Shown one piece after another: positions 26,418-33,844 of a stretch of DNA of 64,000 nucleotides. A model generated the notes under the pieces. It saw only the letters and a program-made list of their open reading frames with translations, was not told the DNA's origin and did no database searches. The stretch's first letter is position 1. Each line of letters starts with the position of its first letter. The DNA lies in assembly GCA_021773055.1 (NCBI GenBank), contig JAJFKV010000064.1:1-64000 (forward strand). The letters are read 5' to 3'. The DNA comes from Woeseiaceae bacterium (GTDB taxonomy: Bacteria > Pseudomonadota > Gammaproteobacteria > Steroidobacterales > Woeseiaceae). Both the position numbers and the translations under genes were made by a program.

Positions 26418-26621
26418 TTAAATCGCTACGATGTTCTCTGCCTGCGGACCTTTCTGGCCTTCAGTAAGAGTGAATTCGACTTTTTGACCCTCAGCCAGCG
26501 TTTTGTGTCCATCGCCTGTAATCGCGCTGAAATGGGCAAACACGTCGGGGCCAGATTCTTGCTCGATGAAGCCAAACCCTTTGGCATCATTGAACCATTT
26601 AACAGTTCCAGTAGTAGACAT
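26418..26621 (-). CDS. Cold-shock protein, CspA family
   Basis: The 67-residue OB-fold protein has RNP1 KGFGFIE and RNP2-like DVFAHFSAI motifs and binds single-stranded nucleic acid. The ATG at 26621 is chosen over 26627 because AGGA lies eight bases upstream of it. A long untranslated leader of about 150 nt with hairpins precedes it, as in cold-inducible csp genes. Which Csp paralogue it is cannot be told. Confidence 0.95.
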   Translation of the reverse strand: MSTTGTVKWFNDAKGFGFIEQESGPDVFAHFSAITGDGHKTLAEGQKVEFTLTEGQKGPQAENIVAI

Positions 26622-26654
26622 AGTCATAATCCTATTTATTCAAGAGTAATCGGA

Positions 26655-26804
26655 GCCTTCTTGTGAAGGCCAAGTCGCTGAAAGCGTTGCTATTACTTAT
26701 GAAAACAGGACGAGGTAGTGAAGAAGGAACTTCGAAATCGTGGCCATAAATATCAGACGTACATTCAAGCTGTGCGAAGTGTAACAGCTTGACCCCGTAG
26801 TCAA
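26655..26804 (-). promoter_or_regulatory. Putative csp promoter and structured leader
   Basis: On the minus strand TTGACT (rc of 26799-26804) and TACACT (rc of 26778-26783) are 15 bp apart, a short spacer. An 8 bp inverted repeat CAAGCTGT/ACAGCTTG (26766-26791) encloses the -10. Nearer the gene, GCCTTC-TTGT-GAAGGC (26655-26670) forms a tight hairpin. The leader would be about 150 nt. Confidence 0.4.
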
Positions 26805-26862
26805 AGTTTATTCCTCTTATTTGCGGCCACACACAGCGATCAAAATGAAGGCCAAAATCGAT

Positions 26863-27345
26863 TTAGCGCGTCACCCTGGCGGTGGAAGTGAATTCAGGCG
26901 GAATCATGACTCCGTCGCGCTCATCGTCCCAGATAACTGACGATATCCTCCAGCCGTCATCGGTTTTGACAAGTTGGATAGACTTCATTCCCATCGCGTC
27001 GAACCGATCACCGCAATGATCCCCAGACTTTTCATATGAACAAAAACGTTGAGCGATACTGCCAAAAATCTGCGTATTTTCCCAAACCTCGGCCTCGGAG
27101 AAATTTGCAAGTTTTCCGGAGCTCAAAAGGTCCTGTCGTGGCGCGATGAAATCGGCAAGACAATTCACGGTCGGGGTCTCTCCACACGTTTTTACGATAA
27201 CGCAGCCGGGCACGCACAAGGTATGAAGAATACTCAAATCGGCTTCTTTGCCGTCCGTATTGGTGAACGTAGTAAAAAACTTGCGCACCACGGCATCTAT
27301 CGCCGACTTCTCCGTCGCCTCATTGAACTTGTGCGGGTCGTTCAT
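26863..27345 (-). CDS. NTF2/SnoaL-like protein of unknown function
   Basis: The 160-residue product starts with a helix (ATEKSAIDAVVRKFFTTFTNTDG) and ends in the strand-rich GMKSIQLVKTDDGWRISSVIWDDE, the pattern of the SnoaL/DUF4440 cone fold. Such proteins act as small enzymes or ligand binders. Three cysteines are unusual for the fold. It lies 40 bp downstream of the AhpD-like gene and probably belongs to the same LysR-linked unit. Confidence 0.65.
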   Translation of the reverse strand: MNDPHKFNEATEKSAIDAVVRKFFTTFTNTDGKEADLSILHTLCVPGCVIVKTCGETPTVNCLADFIAPRQDLLSSGKLANFSEAEVWENTQIFGSIAQRFCSYEKSGDHCGDRFDAMGMKSIQLVKTDDGWRISSVIWDDERDGVMIPPEFTSTARVTR

Positions 27346-27384
27346 CGACCAGGGCCTGCGATAATTCGTACGATATTCGTTAAC

Positions 27385-27963
27385 TCATTCGGTCTGGCCG
27401 ACTTCATAAGCCGCGAAAGCCTCGTCGACATCGGTGTCAAAAAGATGGTTACTGTAGTTGCTCAGCACCTTAACTGATACGGCAAGAATAATCGCGAGCA
27501 GATGGGTCTCTGTATAACCGGCCTCTAGAAACGTCTTCACTCGATCGGACTCAGGTCGACCTCGACTATCGTTAACCTCAACAGCCATTTCATACAAAGC
27601 TCTGATCTTGCTATCGCCAATTACGCCTCCGGAACGGATGGCACTCAATACCTCTTCAGGAACACCGGAAAAGTTGGCAGCTAATGTACTGTGTGCGGCC
27701 ATGCAATAGTGGCAGTCATTAGCTTTACTGATAGCCAGGAAGACCACTTCCTGCTCGGCTGGGCTTAAGTCGCTTTGCTCACGAAATAAACCGTAACCGT
27801 GTAGATAGCTTTCAAGAAAGGCTGGCAGATTGGCCATATTGCTGTACATGTTTGGTATAAAGCCGACCTGCTTTTTCGCCTGATTCAATATGGATGCTTG
27901 CGTCTCGGACGCAGAGTCCAGTGTCACCGCTTGCAAGTCTTTAATTAGGTAATGTGATGTCAT
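27385..27963 (-). CDS. AhpD/carboxymuconolactone decarboxylase-like protein
   Basis: The 192-residue protein has the AhpD core motif in EVVFLAISKANDCHYCMAAH: Glu, then CxxC and a His three residues later. This set supports peroxidase activity in AhpD. The wider family also includes decarboxylases without redox cysteines. With the DUF1330 gene and divergent LysR regulator it forms a typical small stress cassette. Confidence 0.85.
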   Translation of the reverse strand: MTSHYLIKDLQAVTLDSASETQASILNQAKKQVGFIPNMYSNMANLPAFLESYLHGYGLFREQSDLSPAEQEVVFLAISKANDCHYCMAAHSTLAANFSGVPEEVLSAIRSGGVIGDSKIRALYEMAVEVNDSRGRPESDRVKTFLEAGYTETHLLAIILAVSVKVLSNYSNHLFDTDVDEAFAAYEVGQTE

Positions 27964-27986
27964 GGTCTTATCTCTCGTGAAGGGGT

Positions 27987-28265
27987 TTAAGCAACCAGGT
28001 GAAACTGACTGTTCATGCCCTGATTGCGCGTTGGAATAATTGCCTGGTAAGCCTCTGACCGATACCAGTTTTCTGCGCTTTCCCGATCAGGAAACTGAAT
28101 AACCACTTTGGTGCTGAAAGCGGCGTCACCGTGCAGCGCCTCGATTGGGCCTTTGGCGATAAACTCGCCGGAAAATGGAACCAGGGTTTCTGCGGCTAAT
28201 GCACTGTAAGTGCTTAGTCGATCTTTATCGGTCGGTGTCAGGTCGACAATAATCAGTGCGCTCAT
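27987..28265 (-). CDS. DUF1330-like dimeric alpha/beta barrel protein
   Basis: ATG 28265 gives 92 residues (MSALIIVDLTPTDKDRL); the track start is a GTG at 28298 inside the promoter region. The fold fits DUF1330, with the conserved VVIQFPDRESAENWYRSEAYQ segment. Members resemble small mono-oxygenases or stress proteins of unknown substrate. It is the first gene behind the divergent promoter, 23 bp before the AhpD-like gene. Confidence 0.82.
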   Translation of the reverse strand: MSALIIVDLTPTDKDRLSTYSALAAETLVPFSGEFIAKGPIEALHGDAAFSTKVVIQFPDRESAENWYRSEAYQAIIPTRNQGMNSQFHLVA

Positions 28266-28291
28266 AAGAATGTGTCCGTTGTTTGCTAGTG

Positions 28292-28327
28292 TTGACACAT
28301 CTTATGGGCTAAGTGAAAATACGACAA
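28292..28327. promoter_or_regulatory. Overlapping divergent promoters with a LysR-type box
   Basis: Plus strand: TTGACA (28292-28297), 17 bp, GAAAAT (28315-28320), toward the LysR gene. Minus strand: TTGTCG (rc of 28322-28327), 17 bp, TAAGAT (rc of 28299-28304), toward DUF1330. The palindrome CTTATGGGCTAAG (28301-28313) lies between them and fits the T-N11-A form of LysR boxes. This is the classic layout for a regulator that represses itself and controls its neighbour. Confidence 0.55.
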
Positions 28328-28358
28328 TAGACGAAAACTTAACTGATTGTTTAAAAAT

Positions 28359-29264
28359 ATGAACAATATAAAGACACTTCCATCGTTGCTGATGTTTGCC
28401 GAGGTCGCCAAGCAGCAATCATTCACACTGGCAGCCAGGCAACTGGGTATGAGTAAGTCTGCGGTGAGCCAGCAGGTGAAACGTCTGGAAGCGCATATTG
28501 GTCAGCAGTTGTTGTCCCGTCATACGCGAGGTATGTCGCTGACCGCTGCGGGTGAAAACCTGCTAACCCGTTGTGAGCTGTTACAAGATCAGGTGAACCT
28601 CGCCTTTGCCGAAATAGACAGCGTCAAAGAAGCGCCCTCAGGGACATTTGCGATCACCATTCCACATTCACTGGAAAGACAGGTGGTGATTCCCGCTTTG
28701 AATCAACTGTGTATCGAGTTTCCGAACATTGAGCCAAGATTGCTTGTCAGCGATGAGTTGCAAGACCTGATCAAGAATAAACTTGATGTCGCACTTTCGT
28801 TTGGCGAACTGAAAGACAGTCATTATCGCGCGTTGCCGGTAGGTTCTGTCGGCGAAATTATCTGTGCGAGTTCAGTTTATGCGCAAATGCACAAACCTGC
28901 CAAAACGATAGAAGATCTGCAAGAGCATCGCTGGGTTGCCGCGCCCTGGCAAAAGCAAAGCGTCTCTATCTGTAAGAATAATGCCATATCGGAAATGATC
29001 GACGTTCAGGTCAAGTTTGTGGCAACGACCAATACCTTGTCTGCTGCACTCGAAATGGTCCTCAATGATATGGGAATGGCATTAATGCCCGAATTTGTTT
29101 TGCACTCGGAGCTTGCAGCAGGGCGTTTGGTCAGAGTTTTGCCAACGTATCAGGGCAGGCGGTGGCCATTTTATATGGTGCACCGTTTTCAAGCCGAGAA
29201 ACCGATTCACGTCACGCGCTTCTACGAGTTAGTGAAGCATTTCTTTGCCAAAGCTTGTGTTTAA
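28359..29264 (+). CDS. LysR-family transcriptional regulator
   Basis: ATG 28359 gives 301 residues. The N-terminal helix-turn-helix is in QSFTLAARQLGMSKSAVSQQVKRLE, followed by the linker helix and a substrate-binding domain of the CrgA/AaeR branch (ITIPHSLERQVVIPAL). No cysteine pair of the OxyR type is evident. It most likely controls the divergent DUF1330 and AhpD-like genes in response to a small ligand. Its end overlaps the convergent CPBP gene by 4 bp. Confidence 0.93.
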   Translation: MNNIKTLPSLLMFAEVAKQQSFTLAARQLGMSKSAVSQQVKRLEAHIGQQLLSRHTRGMSLTAAGENLLTRCELLQDQVNLAFAEIDSVKEAPSGTFAITIPHSLERQVVIPALNQLCIEFPNIEPRLLVSDELQDLIKNKLDVALSFGELKDSHYRALPVGSVGEIICASSVYAQMHKPAKTIEDLQEHRWVAAPWQKQSVSICKNNAISEMIDVQVKFVATTNTLSAALEMVLNDMGMALMPEFVLHSELAAGRLVRVLPTYQGRRWPFYMVHRFQAEKPIHVTRFYELVKHFFAKACV

Positions 29265-30205
29265 CGCCCTATTTTGGAATCGCTGGTCGGCTCATCGGAC
29301 TGTGGGTCAGACGTTCGCCGCTTCCGCAGCATTACCACACACGCAATTACAAGAACCAGCAACGTCATAATGCTGCCTTCTGGTCCGGTAGTGCCTCCGG
29401 TTAACCACTCCGCCTTGCCGGCAACCGGGGTGAGATCCGCTATCAAAGGAGATAAGCCGAGTTCGATGCCAGTGGTGGGCAGACCAAACCAGGTAATGAA
29501 TATCCAGTTCCAGGCGGCATGCCAGGCACTCGCACCGATGACCGATTTCTGTCGAATGGTGAGGAGACTCAAGAAAATCGAAAACAGCAGGGTCATTGCG
29601 GTGAACAGAGCAAGCATGAGCGGAGGCGTACCTGCCAGGCTGTCGACCTCGACGTGGACCAACGTAAACAGCAATGAATTCCCGATAATACCCGCCCAGA
29701 TGCCGTAGCGTTCTGCGATGCGCCCCATCATCCAGCCGCGGAATACCATCTCTTCGGTTCCCGACTGCAAAATGAAAGCAAACATTAGTATGACTATCGG
29801 TACCAGGTCCAGCGATCTGTCGGCTGACGCTGATTCCAGGGCATAACCACCGAGTACGAAAACGCCACAAACAACCGCTGCTCCCATCAGCAGTCCGTTG
29901 GCGTAGCCGGTAATGAAGATTTTCTTTGAGCGGCGACCCAGCATCAAGCCGACACTCGCCATACTGCGGCCCTCGAATAGCTTGATCCAAAGCGTGAATA
30001 ACAGGGCAATCATCGCGAAGCTACCAATAATTAGTATCAACACGGTGGGATATGTTTCCACGTTTTCGCGAGTCGCGATGCCCAGGACCTTGGCGGGGAA
30101 AAGCACAAGAAGCTGGCCAGCAATAATTACAAAAAGCACCAGGAATGGTATTGCCCATACCCATGTACGGCGATAGTCAGTGCGCTCTTCCGGGAATATA
30201 TTCAT
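29261..30205 (-). CDS. CPBP-family intramembrane metalloprotease
   Basis: The 314-residue protein has about eight hydrophobic helices. The ABI/CPBP signature is complete: EE at 151-152 and FRG at 155-157 (TEEMVFRGW), His184 in FTLVHVE and His229 in WHAAWN. Relatives cleave or modify membrane proteins (Rce1, bacteriocin immunity). It is a standalone gene between the LysR gene and uup; the substrate is unknown. Confidence 0.88.
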   Translation of the reverse strand: MNIFPEERTDYRRTWVWAIPFLVLFVIIAGQLLVLFPAKVLGIATRENVETYPTVLILIIGSFAMIALLFTLWIKLFEGRSMASVGLMLGRRSKKIFITGYANGLLMGAAVVCGVFVLGGYALESASADRSLDLVPIVILMFAFILQSGTEEMVFRGWMMGRIAERYGIWAGIIGNSLLFTLVHVEVDSLAGTPPLMLALFTAMTLLFSIFLSLLTIRQKSVIGASAWHAAWNWIFITWFGLPTTGIELGLSPLIADLTPVAGKAEWLTGGTTGPEGSIMTLLVLVIACVVMLRKRRTSDPQSDEPTSDSKIGR

Positions 30206-30320
30206 TGTCAGTTGGGTCCAGATCGTGATTCTAAAGTTCAGCTACCCAGCCAGATGAGCGTCAGTGGCAATTGGATGCAAGAAAGACGAATTTTCTTTGG
30301 GTTGATATATCGAAGCATTG

Positions 30321-32225
30321 TTACGTCGACTGCAGCGAGTCCTGCATGCTTTCGAGTTCGCCCCAGCGTTCGATGCGCTGTTCCAGTAACGACTCTGCTT
30401 TACGCAGTTCTTGCAAGGTATTCTGTACCGCCTCGTTTTCCTGAGCATAAAAATCACTGCCGGCGATCTTTGTCTGTAACGCCGAAATTTCCGATTCCAG
30501 TAATTCGATTTCCGCTGGAAGCTTATCGAGTTCACGTTGATCATTGTAACTGAGCTTCGTTTTGTTCCTGTTCTTGCGACGCTCCGCCGTTTCGCGTTTT
30601 CTTGCTTCGGCGGCCGCGATATTTTCTGTTTCAGCCAGTTGATGTCCGTGTCGTACCCAGTCAGAGTAGCCACCGACATATTCCTTCGCGCGACCATCGG
30701 CCTCAAACACAACCGTGCTGGTGACGACGTTGTCGAGGAACTCACGATCATGGCTGACAACGATCAAAGTCCCGGCGTAGTCACAGAGCCGTCTCTCCAG
30801 GACCTCCAGAGTTTCAATATCGAGGTCATTGGTCGGCTCGTCGAGTACCAGCAGATTGGCCGGACGCGTGAACAGTTTGGCGAGAATGACACGATTGCGC
30901 TCGCCACCAGACAAAGCCTTCACAGGCATACCCGATCGCTTGGGTGTAAACAGGAAGCCTTTCAGGTAACCGACGATATGCCGTTCCTTGCCATTGAGAT
31001 TGATGTATGTGCGACCTTCACCCACGTTGTAGGCTACCGACTTTTCGAGATCGAGTGTCTGGCGCAATTGATCGAAGTAGCCGACTTCGATGTTGGTGCC
31101 GCGTTTGATAGTTCCACTTTGGGGTTCGAGTTTTCCGAGCAGTAAGCGCAGCAGTGTGGTTTTTCCAACACCGTTATTGCCGATCAAGCCGATGCGGTTG
31201 CCGCGCATGATCTTGATTGAAAAATCCTGAATGACTTTTTCATCACCGTAGCTGTAAGCAATGTTCTTCGCGCGAATGACTTTGCGGCCTGACTGCTCGG
31301 CCTCTTCAATGTGGATACGCGCTTTGTCATCCTGCTTGATGCGCCCGGCGGACTCCTCGCGCATTTTTTCAAGTGAGCGAACACGGCCTTCGTTCCGGGT
31401 ACGTCGCGCCTTGATACCCTGCCGGACCCAAACCTCCTCCTGGCCGAGTTTCTTGTCAAAGCGGGCATTGGCGGCGTCTTCGTCCTCCAGCGCTTTTTCT
31501 TTTCGTTTCAGGAAGTTGCTGTAGTCGCCAGGCCAGCTCGTCAGCTTGCCGCGGTCGATTTCAACGATGCGAGTTGCGAGTCGCTGCAGGAATGCGCGGT
31601 CATGCGTAATGAATAAAACGGCGCCGGAGAAAGAGTAGATACGATCTTCAAGCCACTTGATAGTTGCTATGTCGAGATGGTTGGTGGGTTCGTCGAGCAG
31701 TAGCAGATCGGGTTTTTGAACCAGCGCTCGCGCCAGTGCGACGCGCCGGCGCCATCCACCCGACAGTTCGCTCATTTTCTTATCGGTCGGTAAACTAAGG
31801 TCGGTCATCGTTGCGTCGACTCGCTGGTCAATATGCCAGCCGTCATGTGCATCAATTTTAGCGTGCAGTGCTTCGAGCTCAGTCAGCCCGTGCTTGTCGA
31901 GATTCTGGCTCGACATCTCCTTGTATCGCTGCAGAAGCTGGTCGATTTTTTTCAAGCCTGAAAGAATGACATCGCGTACGGGCAAGTCTATTCCGTCAGG
32001 AAGATTCTGACGCAGCTGGCTGACTATCATGCCGGCCTTCGGAATAATCTCGCCCTGGTCCGGCTCCATTTCGCCCATGATTAGCTTCAGTGTGGTGGAC
32101 TTGCCCGCGCCGTTACGACCGATCAGGCAGATGCGCTCACCCGGCTCGATGGAAAATTCGGCGTCGCGCAGTATGACCTGCTCGCCAAAATCCAGCCTGA
32201 TATCCTCAAATCGAAGTAATGACAC
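30321..32225 (-). CDS. uup: ABC-F ATPase Uup
   Basis: The 634-residue protein (E. coli Uup 635 aa) has two ABC domains without membrane segments: Walker A GRNGAGKS at 36-43 and GNNGVGKT near 350, each with LSGG and DEPTNHLD or DEPTNDLD. A C-terminal coiled coil (about 550-634, rich in Lys/Glu) is the Uup DNA-binding tail. ABC-F proteins act on ribosomes; Uup also limits precise transposon excision. That is of interest in a repeat-rich genome. Confidence 0.93.
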   Translation of the reverse strand: MSLLRFEDIRLDFGEQVILRDAEFSIEPGERICLIGRNGAGKSTTLKLIMGEMEPDQGEIIPKAGMIVSQLRQNLPDGIDLPVRDVILSGLKKIDQLLQRYKEMSSQNLDKHGLTELEALHAKIDAHDGWHIDQRVDATMTDLSLPTDKKMSELSGGWRRRVALARALVQKPDLLLLDEPTNHLDIATIKWLEDRIYSFSGAVLFITHDRAFLQRLATRIVEIDRGKLTSWPGDYSNFLKRKEKALEDEDAANARFDKKLGQEEVWVRQGIKARRTRNEGRVRSLEKMREESAGRIKQDDKARIHIEEAEQSGRKVIRAKNIAYSYGDEKVIQDFSIKIMRGNRIGLIGNNGVGKTTLLRLLLGKLEPQSGTIKRGTNIEVGYFDQLRQTLDLEKSVAYNVGEGRTYINLNGKERHIVGYLKGFLFTPKRSGMPVKALSGGERNRVILAKLFTRPANLLVLDEPTNDLDIETLEVLERRLCDYAGTLIVVSHDREFLDNVVTSTVVFEADGRAKEYVGGYSDWVRHGHQLAETENIAAAEARKRETAERRKNRNKTKLSYNDQRELDKLPAEIELLESEISALQTKIAGSDFYAQENEAVQNTLQELRKAESLLEQRIERWGELESMQDSLQST

Positions 32226-32291
32226 TAAGTATTCCTGTGTAGTAACCCGTGTATCCTATTACGAATAGCAACCATGGCGCAGGAGATGTGC

Positions 32292-32498
32292 ATGAGTGAC
32301 GAACGTTTTATCGATATGGAGAGCCGGCTGGCGCACCAGGATCAGCTGTTAAACGAGCTCAATGACGTTGTAACTGAGCAGCAGGCGAGGCTCATGCAGC
32401 TCGAAGAGTTATGCAAGGCACTGGTACAACGCCTGCGATCGGTGGGCGAGAGCATGTCGGAAGCTAGCCCGGGCGACGAACGCCCGCCACATTATTAG
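32292..32498 (+). CDS. slyX: SlyX family protein
   Basis: ATG 32292 with AGGAG six bases upstream gives 68 residues (E. coli SlyX 72 aa). The product is one long coiled coil (ESRLAHQDQLLNELNDVV) ending in the family's PPHY tail. Function is unknown; it is named for its neighbour slyD in E. coli. The track start at 32274 is upstream of the SD and rejected. Confidence 0.88.
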   Translation: MSDERFIDMESRLAHQDQLLNELNDVVTEQQARLMQLEELCKALVQRLRSVGESMSEASPGDERPPHY

Positions 32499-32509
32499 GG
32501 TCTCGGGCG

Positions 32510-33109
32510 ATGCGATTGGTCTGGATAAGTATTTTCACAATGGTGCTCATTTGGTCGGGTATTGCGCCGAAGGACTTCATGACCTGGTGTCTCGAAGTGT
32601 TTCCGGCGGTTATCGGCGCATCGGTGCTGTGGTTCACGCGCGAGCGATTCCCGCTGACCAGCCTGGTGTATGTTCTGATTCTGATTCACTGCGTGATTCT
32701 GATGGTTGGCGGTCACTACACCTACGCGGAGGTACCTGTCGGTGACTGGTTGCGCGACGCGTTTGACGGCACACGTAACAACTACGACAAGCTCGGCCAT
32801 TTCGCACAAGGATTTATCCCGGCAATGATCGCCCGCGAACTCGTCATCCGGCTGCAGGTTTTCAATTCGGCTCGTTGGCGAGATTTTTTCATCGTCTGTT
32901 TTTGCCTCGGATTCAGCGCCTTTTACGAACTCATCGAATGGTGGGTCGCGTTGCTGTCGGACGAGGCAGCCGATTCTTTCCTTGGCACCCAGGGCTATAT
33001 CTGGGACACACAATCGGATATGGGTATGGCGTTACTGGGTACGATCATCGCGCTTGCGGTGTTGAGCAAATTCCACGATCGACAAATGCGTGAACGTGGT
33101 TTCGTCTGA
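32510..33109 (+). CDS. YjdF/DUF2238 membrane protein
   Basis: The 199-residue protein has about five helices and the family motifs GGHYTYAEVP, RNNYDKLGHFAQGF and ELIEWWVAL, with TQGYIWDTQSDMGMALLG near the end. Conserved His, Asp and Glu in the membrane suggest an enzyme or metal site, but no activity is known. It starts 11 bases after slyX. Confidence 0.85.
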   Translation: MRLVWISIFTMVLIWSGIAPKDFMTWCLEVFPAVIGASVLWFTRERFPLTSLVYVLILIHCVILMVGGHYTYAEVPVGDWLRDAFDGTRNNYDKLGHFAQGFIPAMIARELVIRLQVFNSARWRDFFIVCFCLGFSAFYELIEWWVALLSDEAADSFLGTQGYIWDTQSDMGMALLGTIIALAVLSKFHDRQMRERGFV

Positions 33110-33841
33110 ATGGTCCAATCCATCATGAAGCGAGTTTCGGTCTCTGTCACCTTGTGCCTGCTGCTAACGAGTGGTTTGGCGTCGGCGGCGGAATGCGTGG
33201 TGCTGCTGCATGGCTTGGCGAGGTCGTCCACGTCACTCAACAAGATGCAGGATGCGCTGGAAGAAGACGGATATAGCACGGCGAATGTAGACTATCCATC
33301 GCGCGAGCATGAGATAGCGGAACTCGCCAGCATAGCCATTGAAGACGGACTGGCGACTTGCCGGGCTGGAGAAGATATTGAGAAGATCCATTTCGTCACG
33401 CATTCGCTGGGTGGCATTCTGGTACGCCAGTACCTGAGTACTGAGTCAATCGATGAACTGGGGCGCGTGGTCATGCTTGGCCCACCAAACCAGGGCAGTA
33501 GTGCAGTTGATAATCTGGACGGAATTCCTGGATTTGACTGGATCAATGGCCCGGCAGGGCACCAGCTGGGCAAAGGCAAGGCCAGCGTGCCGTTGGCCCT
33601 CGGAGCAGTGGAATTCGAACTGGGCGTTATCGCAGGTAATCGCAGCATAGACCCGATTACATCGGCCGTGCTGGAGAATCCGGACGATGGTCGGGTGTCC
33701 GTTGCAGATACAAAGGTCGAAGGAATGGATGACTTCGTCGTCGTTAAGCATTCGCACGCTTTTATGATGCGCATGCAGCGGCCGATAGATCTCACAAAGA
33801 AATTTCTGCGCACCGGTAGTTTTTCAGGACGGGCTGACTAA
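33110..33841 (+). CDS. Exported lipase-like alpha/beta hydrolase
   Basis: Translation starts at ATG 33110 (directly after the previous stop) or 33125; both lead into the signal peptide VSVTLCLLLTSGLASAAE. The mature protein begins VVLLHGLARSS (oxyanion loop), has the nucleophile elbow THSLGG near residue 105, and a C-terminal KHSHAFMM that can supply the catalytic His. It resembles periplasmic lipase/palmitoyl esterase-like proteins. Substrate unknown. Confidence 0.83.
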   Translation: MVQSIMKRVSVSVTLCLLLTSGLASAAECVVLLHGLARSSTSLNKMQDALEEDGYSTANVDYPSREHEIAELASIAIEDGLATCRAGEDIEKIHFVTHSLGGILVRQYLSTESIDELGRVVMLGPPNQGSSAVDNLDGIPGFDWINGPAGHQLGKGKASVPLALGAVEFELGVIAGNRSIDPITSAVLENPDDGRVSVADTKVEGMDDFVVVKHSHAFMMRMQRPIDLTKKFLRTGSFSGRAD

Positions 33842-33844
33842 ACC

